DNA of 64,000 nucleotides. Origin: Lactuca virosa (lineage: Eukaryota; Streptophyta; Magnoliopsida; Asterales; Asteraceae). The notes under the pieces were generated by a model, which saw only the letters and a program-made list of their open reading frames with translations, had not been told where the DNA came from and made no database searches. A program made the translations under genes and the position numbers. Positions within the stretch are counted from its first letter, which is position 1, and the number at the start of each line of letters is the position of its first letter. Positions 45,496-57,816 of the stretch are shown here, piece by piece. Location: the NCBI GenBank assembly GCA_928212115.1, contig CAKMRJ010000001.1, forward strand, positions 189,763,404 to 189,827,403, read 5' to 3'.

Positions 45496-46705
45496 ATGCC
45501 TCAACGACCAACTCGTGGAAACCCTGGACCAACCCCACCCGAAGTCAACTCAGCTGCATTCCAAGCAGTTGTATCTGCTGCAGTTACTGCAGCCATGGCG
45601 CAAATCCAGCAAGGGAACAATGGTGGAGTCAATGGACAAGGGGCTGGGAGTTCGAACAACGGAACAAATCATGGACCTACAAGAACATGTTCCTACAAGG
45701 ACTTCACTAACGCCAAGCCACAAACCTTTAATTGCACGGGCGGAATGATAACCCTAAAGAGATGGGTGGAAAAGGTGGAATCAGTATTCGAAATATGTGA
45801 ATGCCCCGAGGAAGTGAAAGTGAAGTTTGCCGTATGCACATTTGTTGACCAGGCTCTCACCTGGTGGAATGGACATATAGAGGCCATGACTCTCCCCGTA
45901 GCCAACGCTATGCCATGGACGGAGCTGAAAGAAATGTTGATGGCTGTACTGCCCTCGTGGCGAAATTCAGAAAATGGAGCAAGAGTTGTGGAATCTCACC
46001 GTCCGAAACTCTGATATAGATGCATACATATCAAGGTTTAGCGAGCTGTCATTACTGTGCCCTGGCATGATTACGTCAGAAGGAAAGAAAATCGAACGAT
46101 TCATCTGGGGATTGACCTCCCCAATTCAAGGAAATGTAATCGCTGCAAATCCTGAAACCTTAGACAATGCCAAGAGGTTGGCCAAGAAACTGTACGACCA
46201 TAACAACAAAAAGGGCGAGAAGCCAGTAGAAATTGAAGGCAAGAAGGAGAGCGACAACAAGAAAGGAAAGAACAACAAGAGAAAAGGGAGACAAGGCTCG
46301 GAGTCGACAAAGAAGCAACAAACAGTGACAGTCAACGCTGCAACCACCCAAGTACCCTTCACACCACATGCTCCAGCCTCAGCTAATCCAAGCACTCCTA
46401 AGCAGTATTCTGGAAATCCCCCAAAGTGCAACAAGTGCAATTTCCATCATAATGGCGAATGCAAGGAAATGCAATGCACCAGTTGCAATCGGAAGGGTCA
46501 CACGGCAAGGTATTGCAGGACCTATCTTCCCCAGAACCAACCACAAGGAAACAACAACAACAATAACCGCAACAACAATAACAACAACATCAATAATAGC
46601 GGCAATAACACAGGATCAAGCCCCACCTGCTATGGGTGTGGAAAGATGGGGCATATCCGTCGAAACTGCCCCAACACCAACAACCCTGGGAACGGAGGAA
46701 CAGGA
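45496..46705 (+). pseudogene. Gypsy gag of E2, one frameshift
   Basis: Starts MPQRPTRGNPGPTPPEVN at 45496. The capsid region has YKDFTNAKPQTFNCTGGM, LKRWVEKVESVFEICECPEE and VDQALTWWNGHI. A frameshift near 45945 moves the reading to the second frame (45974 onwards): WNLTVRNSDIDAYISRFSEL and FIWGLTSPIQGNVIAANPET. A Lys-rich linker follows, then three zinc-binding clusters: CNKCNFHHNGEC, CTSCNRKGHTARYC and CYGCGKMGHIRRNC. An Asn-rich linker of about 25 residues lies between the second and third. Apart from the frameshift it is well kept. Confidence 0.92.
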
Positions 46706-47806
46706 AGGGTGCTAGCTATGGGTCAGGGAGAAGCGGTTCAGGATCCCGCTGTTGTTACCGGTACGTTTCTCCTAAACCACACTTATTCATGCATCCTATT
46801 TGATACCGGGGCAGAACGAAGTTTCGTCAGTAATAAATTCAAGCATTTGTTAAAACAACAACCCCAGAAGCTTAATGAAACCTTTACGGTGGAAATGGCT
46901 AATGGGAAAACAGAATCCACTGGGGAAATCTACATCGGATGTACCCTAGCCTTAAATCATCACGTCTTTCAAATAAACTTAATGCCTGTTTCCATTAGGA
47001 GTTTTGATATGATTATCGGCATGGACTGGTTAAGCCCCCACCATGTTGAAATTATGTGTCACGAGAAGGCCGTTCGCCTTCATCTCCCAAATCACGAAAC
47101 CCTAGTTATTTACGGAGACAAACCCAGCACGAACCTTCGTCTCATCTCGTGCATTAAGGCACAAAAGTACCTACGAAAGAAGGACTTGACGTTCCTAGCT
47201 CATATTGTGGATAAGTCCAAAGAAGAGATCAATATTCGAAACATCCCTGTGGCTTGTGATTTCCCGGATGTCTTTCCAGAGGATCTTCCAGGGATACCCC
47301 CAGAAAGACAAGTCGAGTTCCGAATTGATCTAGTGCCAGGAGCTACTTCCATCGCCAAATCACCCTACAGATTGGCTCCAGCGGAGATGCAAGAGTTGTC
47401 CAGTCAACTCAGCGAGCTTTTGGACAAAGGATTCATCCGACCCAGTTTCTCACCTTGGGGAGCTCCGGTTCTCTTTGTTAAAAAGAAAGACGGTACCTTC
47501 AGGATGTGTATCGACTACAGGGAACTTAATAAGCTTACCATCAAAAACCGCTATCCACTTCCGCGAATCGACGATCTATTTGACTAGCTCCAAGGAGCTA
47601 GTTACTTCTGAAAGATAGATCTGCGGTCTGGATACCACCAACTCAAAGTCCGGGAGGAGGATATTCCTAAAACCGCCTTCTGAACTCGTTACGGACATTA
47701 TGAATTTGTCGTAATGCCCTTCGGTCTGACGAATGCCCCTGCCACATTCATGGACCTAATGAATCGAATCTGCCGACCATTCCTCGATAACTTTGTCATC
47801 GTTTTC
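46706..47806 (+). pseudogene. Protease and truncated reverse transcriptase of E2
   Basis: Continues in frame from gag. The retropepsin block is VVTGTFLLNHTYSCILFDTG with the catalytic Asp, later MIIGMDWLSPHH. RT follows with DFPDVFPEDLPGIPPERQ, LLDKGFIRPSFSPWGAPVLF and IDYRELNKLTIKNRYPLPRI. Stops then occur at 47585 (TAG), near 47609 (TGA) and near 47681 (TGA), with RT blocks continuing between them (KIDLRSGYHQLKVREEDI, VVMPFGLTNAPATFMDL). The frame is cut exactly before the FIDD catalytic block, where LTR-derived filler begins. RNase H, integrase and any chromodomain are missing. Confidence 0.93.
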
Positions 47807-47905
47807 ATCGTGCATCAACTTATGGATATATATGTTTTGAAATCGCTCGAAATTTCATGCATCAACTTATAATACAAAACTCCCTTTATATATATATATA
47901 TGTTT
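47807..47905 (+). other. Scrambled filler-like junction between RT and 3' LTR remnant
   Basis: Short pieces of the E2 LTR are joined out of order: TGCATCAACTTATGGA, TATATATGTTTTGAAATC, GCTCGAAATTTC, then ATGCATCAACTTAT and AATACAAAACTCCCTTTATA. All occur in the LTR near 34740-34875, but in other order and spacing. This resembles template-switch filler at a double-strand-break repair site. Confidence 0.8.
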
Positions 47906-48329
47906 TGAAATCATTCATGCATCAACTTATGGATCTTCACACTTTGATAAACTATTGTCTTTTAGAAAATGTCGGATTTTCTGGGTTTACAAACTACACA
48001 AATCATTTTTATCACAACATTGCTTATGAACTCACCAACATTTCATATATTGACGTTTTGCAAAATAACTTGTATTCACAGGTAACAGGTAAGCGGAAGG
48101 GTAATATCAAGTAATGTTAGGATGTTATGTTTTGAAAACTCTCAAACACTCTATGTTATGAATGTGTAATAATTTAAAACAATGTACTGGATGTAAACGA
48201 TATCAGTTGTAATGTATTGATGCATGGGGATGTTTATGTTATGATTCATGTATATTCATTGTGATGATATTCAATTTAAGTCACGCGAGCCCCCGGACGT
48301 TTCCGCCGTCTGGTTTCGGGGGTGTGACA
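47906..48329 (+). mobile_element. 3' LTR remnant of E2
   Basis: The last 0.42 kb of the LTR, from TTTTGAAATCATTCATGCATC to GGGTGTGACA, followed by acact and E1. The upstream part, including the LTR start and polypurine tract, is deleted. Confidence 0.88.
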
Positions 48330-48334
48330 ACACT

Positions 48335-50725
48335 CTAGGCCGAAAACACCTTCAATATTCTCTTCAAAACTCAACTAACACCAAGGTGAGCTTCATACCC
48401 CCTTGTTTCCGGGTTTTACTATGTTTTGGGGGAGAATACAAGTTGGTTTGTGTTAGATCTAAGTATTTATGCATGCTTGTGTGTATTTTCATGATATGTT
48501 GTGCAAATATGTTATTAAACTATGTTTAATACTCATGAACTCGATATATCTCCATGTCTTGAAGATCTTAGGAAAACAAGTTACTTTATGTAACTCATTA
48601 TGATGTTGAAAAGATAAAACATGTTAAAGGATACTTGAAAACTAAAGAAAACCTAATGAGGGGCCATATTTGACAAATAAACAAAAAAATGAGCCTTTTA
48701 TGATAACTCATGGTTTTGAGAGGACCAAAAGAATCATTTTTGAATAAAAATGGGTTTTTATGACATTCACGGTTTTGTAGGGGTTAAAAGTGTTATATTT
48801 GACAAAATGGGCTTCTTTTGGGCCTTCACGGTTTTAATGGGCTAAAACTGTCATTTTTCATAAAAGGGGCCTTATTTGGAAATTCACGGTTTCATGGGCT
48901 TAGAATGTAAATTTTTGGCCTTAATGGACTTAAAATGTCATTTTTATCAAAAATGGACCTTATTTACAAACCTTCGATTTTATTGGGCCTAAAACGTCAT
49001 TTGAAATAAAAATGGGCCTTTATTGTAAATTTTTGGCTTTGATGGGCCAAATTATTAAATTTTGACAAAAGTGGGTCTTTATTGAAAATTTTCGATTACT
49101 TGGGCCAAAAAATTCATTTCTAATAAAAGTGGCCCTTTTATGTCATTTTTAGCACAAATCAGACTAAAACGATCATTTTAATAATAAAAGGGCTCTTTAC
49201 GACATTTTTACTCAAATTGGGCTTGTTACACCCATAACATGCATATTGGGCCTGGTATACTCATTTACACATTTATTGGGCTTCACGTATTCGTTACATG
49301 CTTATTAGGCTTGTTATACTCATTACATGCTTATTGGGCCTGTTATACTCAAATACATGTTTATTGGGCTTTGTATTTTCATTTCAAGTTTATTGGGCCT
49401 TATAGGCCCATTGATTTTCTTATTGGGCCTCACGACACATTTTATGCTAATCGGGCTGATAACAAACAATACTTGACATTTTGATAAAAACAAATGGTAT
49501 TTTCATCACCAATGTTTTGTAATCAAATGCATACTCGAAATATTATTTTAAAGCAGTAAATAATGTGATACACTGTTTGCGTAAATTTAGTTAAGGCTCT
49601 TGTGAGACATTCCTTCATTCGTACCTACCTAGTGTACTTCGTAAGTCTTATAGTTATAACCAAAGTCTCCTGGAGGGAGAGCGAGAGTTTGTGTTTAGAT
49701 CTATACGGGGTTGACACCCCACACCTGAGCTGTTCGCTACAGCTAGACTAGGCCATTCTAGTGTGACAAATATCTTACTTAAACAAGCGAGTCTGAAGAA
49801 TGTCAGATCAGTCATATCAAAGCATAAGTCAAATAGTGTTATACACTCAATAGGATGTAGATAACTAGTCGTATAGTTACGGATTAACATGCATAGACAG
49901 ATACATCAGGATTAGCATAGTTACTATGTAGTTTATATTATTATATGTCACAATACTTACAGCAGAAAGATCAAGTCTTAGAAAATGTAAAGATATTAAT
50001 TACACTAAAATAAGCAGTCAGTTAAAAATCACATATTCAGTATAACATAATCAAATATGGTTTTATAACACAGAAATATACGACTCACTAGAGATTAATA
50101 AATTACATATACATACTAACTCTTGATACATTGTACGGATTATATATTTACTACACTACCCGGGTCTTAGGGTTTTAAGACCACAACTCTTTTACAAGCA
50201 GAAAATATCGGATTTCCTGGGAAACATACGCTATACATTACACTTTATACATTATACAGAAAATATCGGATTTTCTATAACACTCATTTTATACACTGTC
50301 AAAAACAAGAACATGCATGCTTTAATACGAGATTTGAAACAAAACTCTCAAACCATTTTTACAGAAAATATCAGATTTTCTGGTGTTTACAAAATGATAC
50401 AAAAATTTTCATACAAACATGCTTATGAACTCACCAACATTATATATGTTGACGTTTTCAAAATACTTGTATTCTCAGGGACACGGTAAATAGGTCGGTC
50501 ATCAAGATCATGTGGACTTTTGTTGTATTTTTGCTTTCATCATACATTTAATATTTTGGGATGTAATTTGTGAACATATACAATGATGTAAAACTACGAT
50601 GGTTGGTATATTTTATGTATGATGATGATGATGTCTTTGATTCAATTATATACACTGTAGTGATATTACAAGATGAAGTTACCCGCTCCCGGACGTTTCC
50701 GTCGTTCTAGTTTGGGGGTGTGACA
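48335..50725 (+). mobile_element. Solo LTR E1, right part
   Basis: Starts CTAGGCCGAAAACACC after the E2 target site. The first 1.2 kb (to about 49545) is the segment copied in every array unit. The last 1.18 kb is unique in the window and only distantly similar to the E2 LTR end. It contains three ATCGG-type hairpins (50199, 50257, 50362), a CTCACCAACAT block and the terminal CGGACGTTTCCGTCGT...GTGTGACA. It is followed by cgctt. Confidence 0.88.
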
Positions 50726-50730
50726 CGCTT

Positions 50731-51491
50731 CGCCCGAAGATCCAACTCAATCTCTCGCCCACGGGCCTTCTCGATCATGTAATTTAGGGTTTTACACCCC
50801 GAGTAACTCAGGAACTCCCTAATCTCATCCCTCAGCATATGATGATACCTCGTCTTCCTCATCTCGTCATCTGCAGCTTACTGTGGAACTATTAATGCCT
50901 TCTCCTTGAATTTCGCGGTGATCTCTGCCATATTGTTGGTAGTCAAGCGAAGGTCCTGGAACTCCCTCGCCAGCTGTTGCACTTCTATATCTGGTGCAAA
51001 TTCCCTCTAAAATCTCTTAATAAAGTACTCTTCTGTAATCTCTACCACCCCTGTTGTCCCCACGGTTCGGGTAACCTACTCCCACCAGTCCTGCACTCTG
51101 TCCCTCAGCAAGCAGGATGCGAATCCCACCTTTGCACCCTCAGGAAAGAGCTCATTCATTGAGCATTCTCCATGTCAGCGATCCAACGTCGGCTAGCGAT
51201 GGGGTCCTTAACCCTAAAGAACTCAGGCGCTCCACGCGCCTTGAACTCCCGATATAAGGGAGCTCGAGCCTCAATCTGACTTGCGGCAATCTCGGCTCAA
51301 AATGACTTGAGCCGATCCTCCATGTGCTCTAAAATACCCTCCTTGATGGTACCAAAAATCATAGGGGTAGAATCAAGTATACCGCGAGTAACCTCGACTG
51401 CAATAAGCTCATGCAGCCTCTCATCAATCGGTTCAGCACCTGAACCTGAACCCGAACTTGAACCTGAATCTCCTCAAGTAGTCATCACCAT
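50731..51491 (-). pseudogene. Gag of element D, N-terminal and central part
   Basis: The probable start is the ATG at 51491. Minus frames read GDSGSSSGSGSGAEPIDERL, then EILEHMEDRLKSF, then FFRVKDPIASRRWIADMENA and FLRVQRWDSHPAC, the standard gypsy gag capsid order. Stops interrupt it. The last residues (LDLRAK) run across the cgctt target site into RKPEQVQ at 31163, so E1/E2 entered gag near its zinc-finger end. Confidence 0.82.
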
Positions 51492-52275
51492 CCTTGAACT
51501 GAAAATAAAACATATAAACAATTAATCAAGAGTTTTGAGAGGACTCCTCAACACCATCCTCCTAAGAGTTTCCAGATCTGCACTCATCTCAGGTACATGT
51601 CCTATGCTTCCAATAGTACGGGCCCAATATTACCTTCTACACATACATGTGCCATCCCCAAGGCCAATCTGATTCCTCTAAGTTACCGCACTATAACCAT
51701 GAAAACCTATCCTACAAACCATACATATCATAGACTCTTCTAGGAACTCTCGATCAACACCGTTGGTTTCCCTATACATGCAAGTTGTACATAGAATAGG
51801 ATTGCACAGACTGTCGAATGAAGATTCTACCCTAAGTCCACAACCAAACAAGGATCATCAAATGAGGCCCAACCGATCATTCTAGGGCTATACAGTCTTA
51901 ATCATATACAACTTTAAAAGCATACACATAGAAAATAACTAAGCCGATATCAATTCCAAGTAATACATGGCATCAAATTCTATCAAGCTATATGGCATCA
52001 CACAATTCAGGTAGTTGTGTCATATGATTCCTGAAGGTATCCTTAGCCCTAATTTAGTATGCAGTTCACATATCTAGCATACTAATCACAATACATAAGT
52101 ATGAGTAACTTGGGAAACACTTACTTGAGCTCGGCTGATTGCACACATTGCACTCCCCTCTTTCATAAAAGAATCTTTTTCAAAAGCTCAAGTTGTTTTC
52201 ATTTTGAAAAGATTATCATTTCCTCAGTTTGAGTTCTAACACAACTGAAAGTGTGCCCGAATCCGTCAAACCAAG
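51492..52275 (-). other. Leader of element D
   Basis: Non-coding. It is related to the F leader at 3061-3708 (shared GAGCTCGGCTGATTGCA and the CTTTTTCAAAA block before the primer site). Confidence 0.65.
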
Positions 52276-52287
52276 GCTCTGATACCA
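52276..52287 (-). other. Primer binding site of element D
   Basis: The minus strand reads TGGTATCAGAGC, three bases inside the LTR start at 52291. Confidence 0.9.
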
Positions 52288-52290
52288 ACT

Positions 52291-53122
52291 TGTAATAGCC
52301 CAAAAACCCAAATAAAAGGTTTTCATTTTTTTTAAAACAATAGTTACAACGTTCATTACATTGTTCCACAAACCATCACATAATAATAGTGTCAAATTAT
52401 CAGAGTAAAAAATAAAAAATATGGAACATAGTGAGGAGTGAATGTTGTGTCGTCAAGTTGGGCCCTTCCGTTTAGTACCGGAAGTACCTGAAACCACAAA
52501 TACAAACCATAAGAAAAATCTTAGTGAGTTTCCCCAACGTATAACATACACAAAACATAAAAGTGCCATGGGCTACCCCATGGTCTTTTCTCGCAATTCC
52601 GAGAGCCAAATCCCGGTCTTACATGTGAGTGGCATGGGTTACCCCCATATCTTTCCTTGCGATGCCGAGGGCCAATCCCAGTCTTATACACAAGTACCAT
52701 GGGCTACCCCCATGGTCTTTTATATATTTATCACTAAGAACACATGCATTCCACATAACAAGAAATAGTCTGACATTTGTGCCTTCGACCCATGGATATG
52801 GTGAGAAAACTCACCTCAGTCTACTGATAAATAATAACTGCTCGTCTACCGATCCGAAAGATCCCATACCGAACATACACAAATTACCCTAATCAGAATA
52901 GGTTAAAAAGAACATAACCATGGGCCTAGATTCCAATCCAAACCCCTAATGGTAGGGACCATTCACCTCACCCATAATGGGACGAAACTACATTGGCCCT
53001 TAACACCATAATGGGCCCCAGGCCAAAAAAACCCCAACTCAAGTCGCTTATGGCCCACAAACAGAAATCTGAAGCCCACCTACCCTAAACAGGCCAAAGC
53101 GCAACAACTAGCTAAGGCCTAT
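52291..53122 (-). mobile_element. 5' LTR of element D, partial
   Basis: Starts TGTAATAGCCC and matches the D 3' LTR from 10542 to about 11303, including CCATGGG hairpins (52566, 52697) and the GGCCCA block. It is cut at 53122 by element B, so the remainder should lie beyond the window on the far side of B. Confidence 0.85.
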
Positions 53123-55411
53123 TGTAATGCCCGTGTTTCTAGGCTAGGCATTAATATTGACATTATAGTCTAGGTTAACCTTTGTAACTCATTTTGAAGA
53201 AATGAAAAGGAATTATGCGAATATTATGTGAATTATGTGTTTTATGCTTAATTATTAGGGTTTAATTAATTAAGAATAAAAATGAGCGTCAAAATTAAAT
53301 ATTAGATATAGCCGATATCTATTAAGAAACATGTAGTGGGCATGACAAGGATTACGGATATATAAAGAATGCCGAAATCCGAGTTATAACGAAGGAGTTA
53401 TGACCTGTCGAAGTTTCGCGACAAAACCGGCACGGGACCGAATGTCGTAAAAAGTGAGTTTTTGATAAACTACTTTTTATCCTTAGTGATCTAAACGAAA
53501 CTCGTAGTGTTCATTAAACCGAGAGTAGGTATAAAAAGAACGCCCAAATCTGACTTCGTATGAGGAAGTTATGATTTTTCGAAGTTTCAGCTTAGCAGTA
53601 GACAGCTAAAAACTCGAATTTTAAATCGATTGATTTTTAGCCGACACGACCTAAACGAGAATCGAAGGTCTCGTCATTAGTAGCATAACGGTAAAAAGTC
53701 TGACGAAAACGGACGTCGGATGAAGAAGTTATTAATTTTTAACGGATATCCTGTCCCGATCTGTTAAAAATAAGAATATAAAAATTAAATTCAAAATTAG
53801 CCGACGAAGTCTAAACGAAAGTTGTAGAGCGTAATTTTACCTACACGTGCATATAAAGAACGTAAAAAACGGAGCTCGTATGCGAAAGTTATGCATTTTA
53901 GAAGTTTTGGAGCGAAAACCGAGAAATTTCGCATAGGTGGCTTCGGCCACGTTATCTTCGCTTAGAGCATGCCACGTGTCCGAAAAATGGCTGAGTCATC
54001 CGAGCTGCTGAGTCATCCGAAGCGGTCCAATGCCTGTCCGACGCGTGTCCTCTTTCACGTGTCCGAGCCTTCGCGAGAGAGCCACGAACCCCCTACTTCG
54101 AACCCTAGGCCGCGGTCCAATCAGGAGGCGACACTGAGGCCTCGCACGCGCAACCCATGTGCAGCCACCTGTGGACCCTCGCCTGCGGACCCCACCTCCC
54201 AAGCCGACTTCGGACTCCTATAAATAGAAGGTCATGCGAGCCTTCTCGGGTAGTTTTGGAATTTTGCCATATTTAGCCCCTTTCTTCATATTTTGTTCAT
54301 CTTAACATTCCCGAAAGCCCCGGTATCGATTATAACCCCCGGAATACGCTACGAAGAGCCCGAGAAGCCCGGAAAATTTATCTTTTCGGTTTCGAAGCCC
54401 GACCCTCGCAGAGCCCGGTTTCTAAATAAAACTCCCGGTTTTATTAGAAACGAACGTTTTAGGAAACGAATTGTTGCCAGATTTTCATTAAATCAAGTGA
54501 GTGTATAGTCACTTTCATTTTACACATAGATATGAAGTATTTACCTTATAATACGTGCTATGTGTAAATATATTAATTGTTTATTTGAGGTGACTGCTGA
54601 TTTGATGTTTTATACAAGTTTTAAACTGTATAAGTATTTTTATCTACAAATATGTTGGGTAGAACATGGGTAGATAGTTGGTGTGTGATGAAATAAAGTG
54701 ATGAGAGGCCTCGATGTGATTTGTGATCCAGTCATCTAGCGGAGTTTGGATGACGACCACGGACTTTCTAGACAGTCCAGTGGGAAACGCTAGCAGGCCT
54801 GCAACCTGTAGGTGTTAATGAACTTGGGCGTTCATTCGCTGTACTCCAATCCCCCTCATGGTTGCCTTTAGGACATGTATGGCTGAGGAAACCCCTTAGC
54901 AGTAGTGTCCATCCCGATGATATTCTTTAGGCTAGGTCCCTTGTGAAAAGTGTTTAGGGGCGTAAAGTGAGGATAACGGGAACGGGTAATTAGGGTTATT
55001 GTTGATTGGTGAACTTAATAAGTTTATTATTACTATGGGTTGAAAACCCTATATGCTCACCAGGCTCCCAAGCCTGACCCACTCAGCTTTTTATGTTTCA
55101 GGTAGTGGACCCCGAGCATAGTCGGAGGATGACGTGAGATTTTTGGATTATAGGCCAGTAGTTGTATATAACTGTTGAAAGGCTTATAGTGTCTTGTTTA
55201 TGCTTTTGGTTTGTATCGGTACATGACATCCTGAAGTTTTGATATGAAATGAAATTATATATTTCTTAAAGAAAGGTTTTGAAAAAACTTTTATCATATT
55301 TTGTTTTGGGGACCAATTCCGCAACATCTTTTATAAAGATTTCTCTGATTTGATTTTAAAAAACATAAATTAAATCGGTCTTTTCTGGCCGAGAAATTAG
55401 GGGATGTCACA
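53123..55411 (+). mobile_element. 5' LTR of element B (2289 bp)
   Basis: From TGTAATGCCCGTG to GGGGATGTCACA. It has the same modular layout as the A LTRs: four modules ending in an AGTTATGA-type core near 53393, 53563, 53725 and 53885, then a GC-rich block and a TATA box. A GC-rich stretch at 53990-54215 has no GTACGC palindromes, unlike A. An 84-codon frame there is probably chance. Confidence 0.88.
54219..54225 (+). promoter_or_regulatory. TATA box in B LTR
   Basis: TATAAAT, at the position equivalent to 28272 in A, after the GC-rich block. It is the best promoter candidate of this element. Confidence 0.6.
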
Positions 55412-55413
55412 GC

Positions 55414-55425
55414 TGGTATCAGAGC
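55414..55425 (+). other. Primer binding site of element B
   Basis: TGGTATCAGAGC, two bases after the LTR end. Perfect initiator-Met tRNA type. Confidence 0.92.
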
Positions 55426-55778
55426 ATTAGTTTAAGCGAACTAAGAAATTGTAGGATTTCTAGACGTAAACTTAGAATGCTAAGTGTTGATTGTGAGTTG
55501 AGTGTCTACTATATTTTAGACACGAGCACTAGTTTATTTTAGGAAAGATGCCTAAAATGCCCTTATATGCTAAATGTTATGTGTTTGCCATGTGTGCCAT
55601 TATTTGTTCGGATCTATGGTCTGTTGCCGACCGGATCTGGAAACCTTATGTTTGTAGGATTCTAAGTGTATGATTACGACATTAGAACTAACATGTAAAC
55701 GTTTCGGAGTGATAAGGGAATTTAAATACCTATCGAGGATAAAGACCTAAATTCGCCTTATTTGGTATATAGATTGTA
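55426..55778 (+). other. Leader of element B
   Basis: Non-coding. It aligns with the A leader (24795-25189). No strong secondary signal is seen. Confidence 0.6.
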
Positions 55779-57041
55779 ATGGCAAGAACTCGTAGTGGAG
55801 CTGCAAATGCAAACGGAAACAAGGATCAACAGCCTCAACCTCAAGTAGTTGAGCAAGTACCTGTTATAGGAGCTGCACCTGAGCCAATGACGATGGCTGG
55901 GGTATAAGCAATGATACAGACGATGCTGGATCGCCAAATGGAGGAGACGAGGCGATTACTACAACAGAATAGGGAAGAAACTACGATACCTGTTGAACAG
56001 CCCGTATTGAATGAAGGGCAATCAGTAGGAGGGAACTATAGTGGGACTCTTGGTCAAGCCAACCCACCGATAGATAGACAAAACAACCAGGATGGCGGAG
56101 TTGATGGACGCGGATGCAAATACAAAGATTTCATGGCATCTAAACCGCCGTGTATATCTGGGAGTCCGACACCGGTGGAAGTCATGAATTGGATCTCCGA
56201 AATGGAGACGATGTTTGAAAGCTGTGAGTGTAGCAACAAACAGAAGACCGCACTTGCAATTCCTCTGTTAAAGTCTGGTGTATTGAGCTGGTGGAAGTTA
56301 CTAGCTGATTCGATGCCCAAGGGAGAAGCTAGTAAGATGTATTGGGAAGATTTTGTGGTACAACTGAAATTACAGTACTGCTCTGAGCAGGATCTTCTGG
56401 AAATTAATAATGAGTTCCAGAATTTGAAGAAGGGAAAAATGAGCGTTACTGAATACGCTGCTAGTTTTACGGAAAAGATGAAGCTTGTTCCTCATCTAGT
56501 TCCAACCGAACTTTCTAAGGTTAACAAGTTTGCCCTCGGATTACCAGCGGACTTTGGTCCGATGGTTAAGCAAGCAACCACTTTGAAAGCCGCCATCTGG
56601 GCTGCTAAGAATGTTGAGGTTCAGATCAGAGAGAAGGGTCTGGAGAGGGCAGAAGTTGGTGAAAAGAGAAAATTTGAAGGGACTTCAGGTTCCAACAAGA
56701 AAAGAAAATTTTCTAAGTCTAAGAAGTTTGGAGGAGGAGGAGGTGAAGTGAAATGGTGTGAGAAGTGCAAGAAAAAGCACTCTACGAAATGTAGTGAGGG
56801 GGTGACTTGCTACAAATGTGGAAAGACCTGGGCATTATGCCAATGTGTGTCCGTCCGACAAGAGGGTATGTTTTGAGTGCCGTGAAGAAGGACATATTTT
56901 TAAAGACTGTCCAAAGAGGAAGGATGCAGCAAAGCCCAATCTACCACCAAAGCCGAAGGCGAGAGCCTTTCAGATGACCCTTGAAGCTGCAAAAGAAGAA
57001 GTCGATGCCGCTTCAGGTACCTTTATCGTAAATGAATTGCC
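55779..57041 (+). pseudogene. Gypsy gag of element B, nearly complete
   Basis: The start is the ATG at 55779 (MARTRSGAANANG). A CAA-to-TAA stop at about 55904 is followed by a 321-codon open frame from 55911. It has LDRQMEETRRLLQQNREE, YKDFMASKPPCISGSPTPVE, MNWISEMETMFESCECSNKQ, LSWWKLLADSMPKGEASKMY and FQNLKKGKMSVTEYAASFTE, followed by a basic linker and CEKCKKKHSTKC. A one-base insertion near 56828 shifts the next zinc knuckle into the frame 56818-57054, which carries CFECREEGHIFKDC. It ends entering protease (ASGTFIVNELP), where copia C cuts in. Confidence 0.93.
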
Positions 57042-57803
57042 TGATGGGTTTTGAGCATTCTAACACTCCTAAGTGTACATGCAACCCTAAATACCTTGGA
57101 TCTATGTTTTCTCTATTATACATGCAATTATGAACTTTCCAAGGTATTACCCTATCTAGCATACAATACTTGATACTTGGGTAATCAAATGGATAGAATA
57201 CATACCTTTGTTTGATGTAGCTTGTCTCCATGAAGCTTGAGTGCCTAGTGCCCCAAGTGTGACACCTCAAATGGTTCACACAACACCAAATGCACATGGA
57301 ATGACTTGAGAGAAATGGAACACTCCTTGAAATCGTCTAGCCCTCATATTCACACATTAGTGCACGATTTCTTGAGCCATGGGATTCTTTTATATGGTGG
57401 CTATTAGGGTTACACCATGTAACTCATAACTTTACCCATTCCTTATGCTCCATGGATTTTAACCTCCATGGAGTATCTATGGGTCACCCCATGGACTTAG
57501 TCCAACATAAGGAATCTTGGATCACAAGCCCACATATATAAGAATGAATGATTTACACAATCAACCCATATATTTAATTAGTCTCCTTTTGATCACTTAA
57601 TTAATTCCAAATTAATTCTTGATCAATACTAATTAAATAACCTTATTAATATATTAGAACTTATAATATATTAACCAACCTTAAGTGTTATTTCTCTCAT
57701 TATAGTCTATCCAAATGCATGATGCCATGCAACCCAAATGGACCATGCCGGGTCGGGTCAAGTCTTACCAATTATAGTTATGGACTTAGACATTAATCCA
57801 ACA
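57042..57803 (-). mobile_element. 3' LTR of copia C (762 bp)
   Basis: From TGATGGGTTTTGAGC to TAATCCAACA. Similar to the K LTR over its whole length but with many substitutions and small indels. The minus-strand TATA box CATATAAAAG is at 57387-57396. Confidence 0.92.
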
Positions 57804-57816
57804 GTCTCCCACTTGG
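57804..57816 (-). other. Polypurine tract of copia C
   Basis: The minus strand reads CCAAGTGGGAGAC directly before the LTR, the intact form of the tract that is mutated in K. Confidence 0.8.

Larger units (their letters stand above)
53123..57041 (+). mobile_element. Gypsy element B (5' LTR, PBS, gag)
   Basis: A plus-strand gypsy element related to A. Its 5' LTR is 53123-55411 (2289 bp), the PBS is at 55414 and gag at 55779. It lies in the D 5' LTR, with cctat (53118-53122) the expected target site. At 57041/57042 copia C interrupts it, just where gag passes into protease (SGTFIVNELP). Pol and the 3' LTR are outside the window. Confidence 0.9.

Noticed and set aside
53969..54223. 84-codon frame in the B LTR GC-rich block.
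   Set aside because: Ends at the TATA box, is absent from A LTRs, and has a composition-driven open frame.
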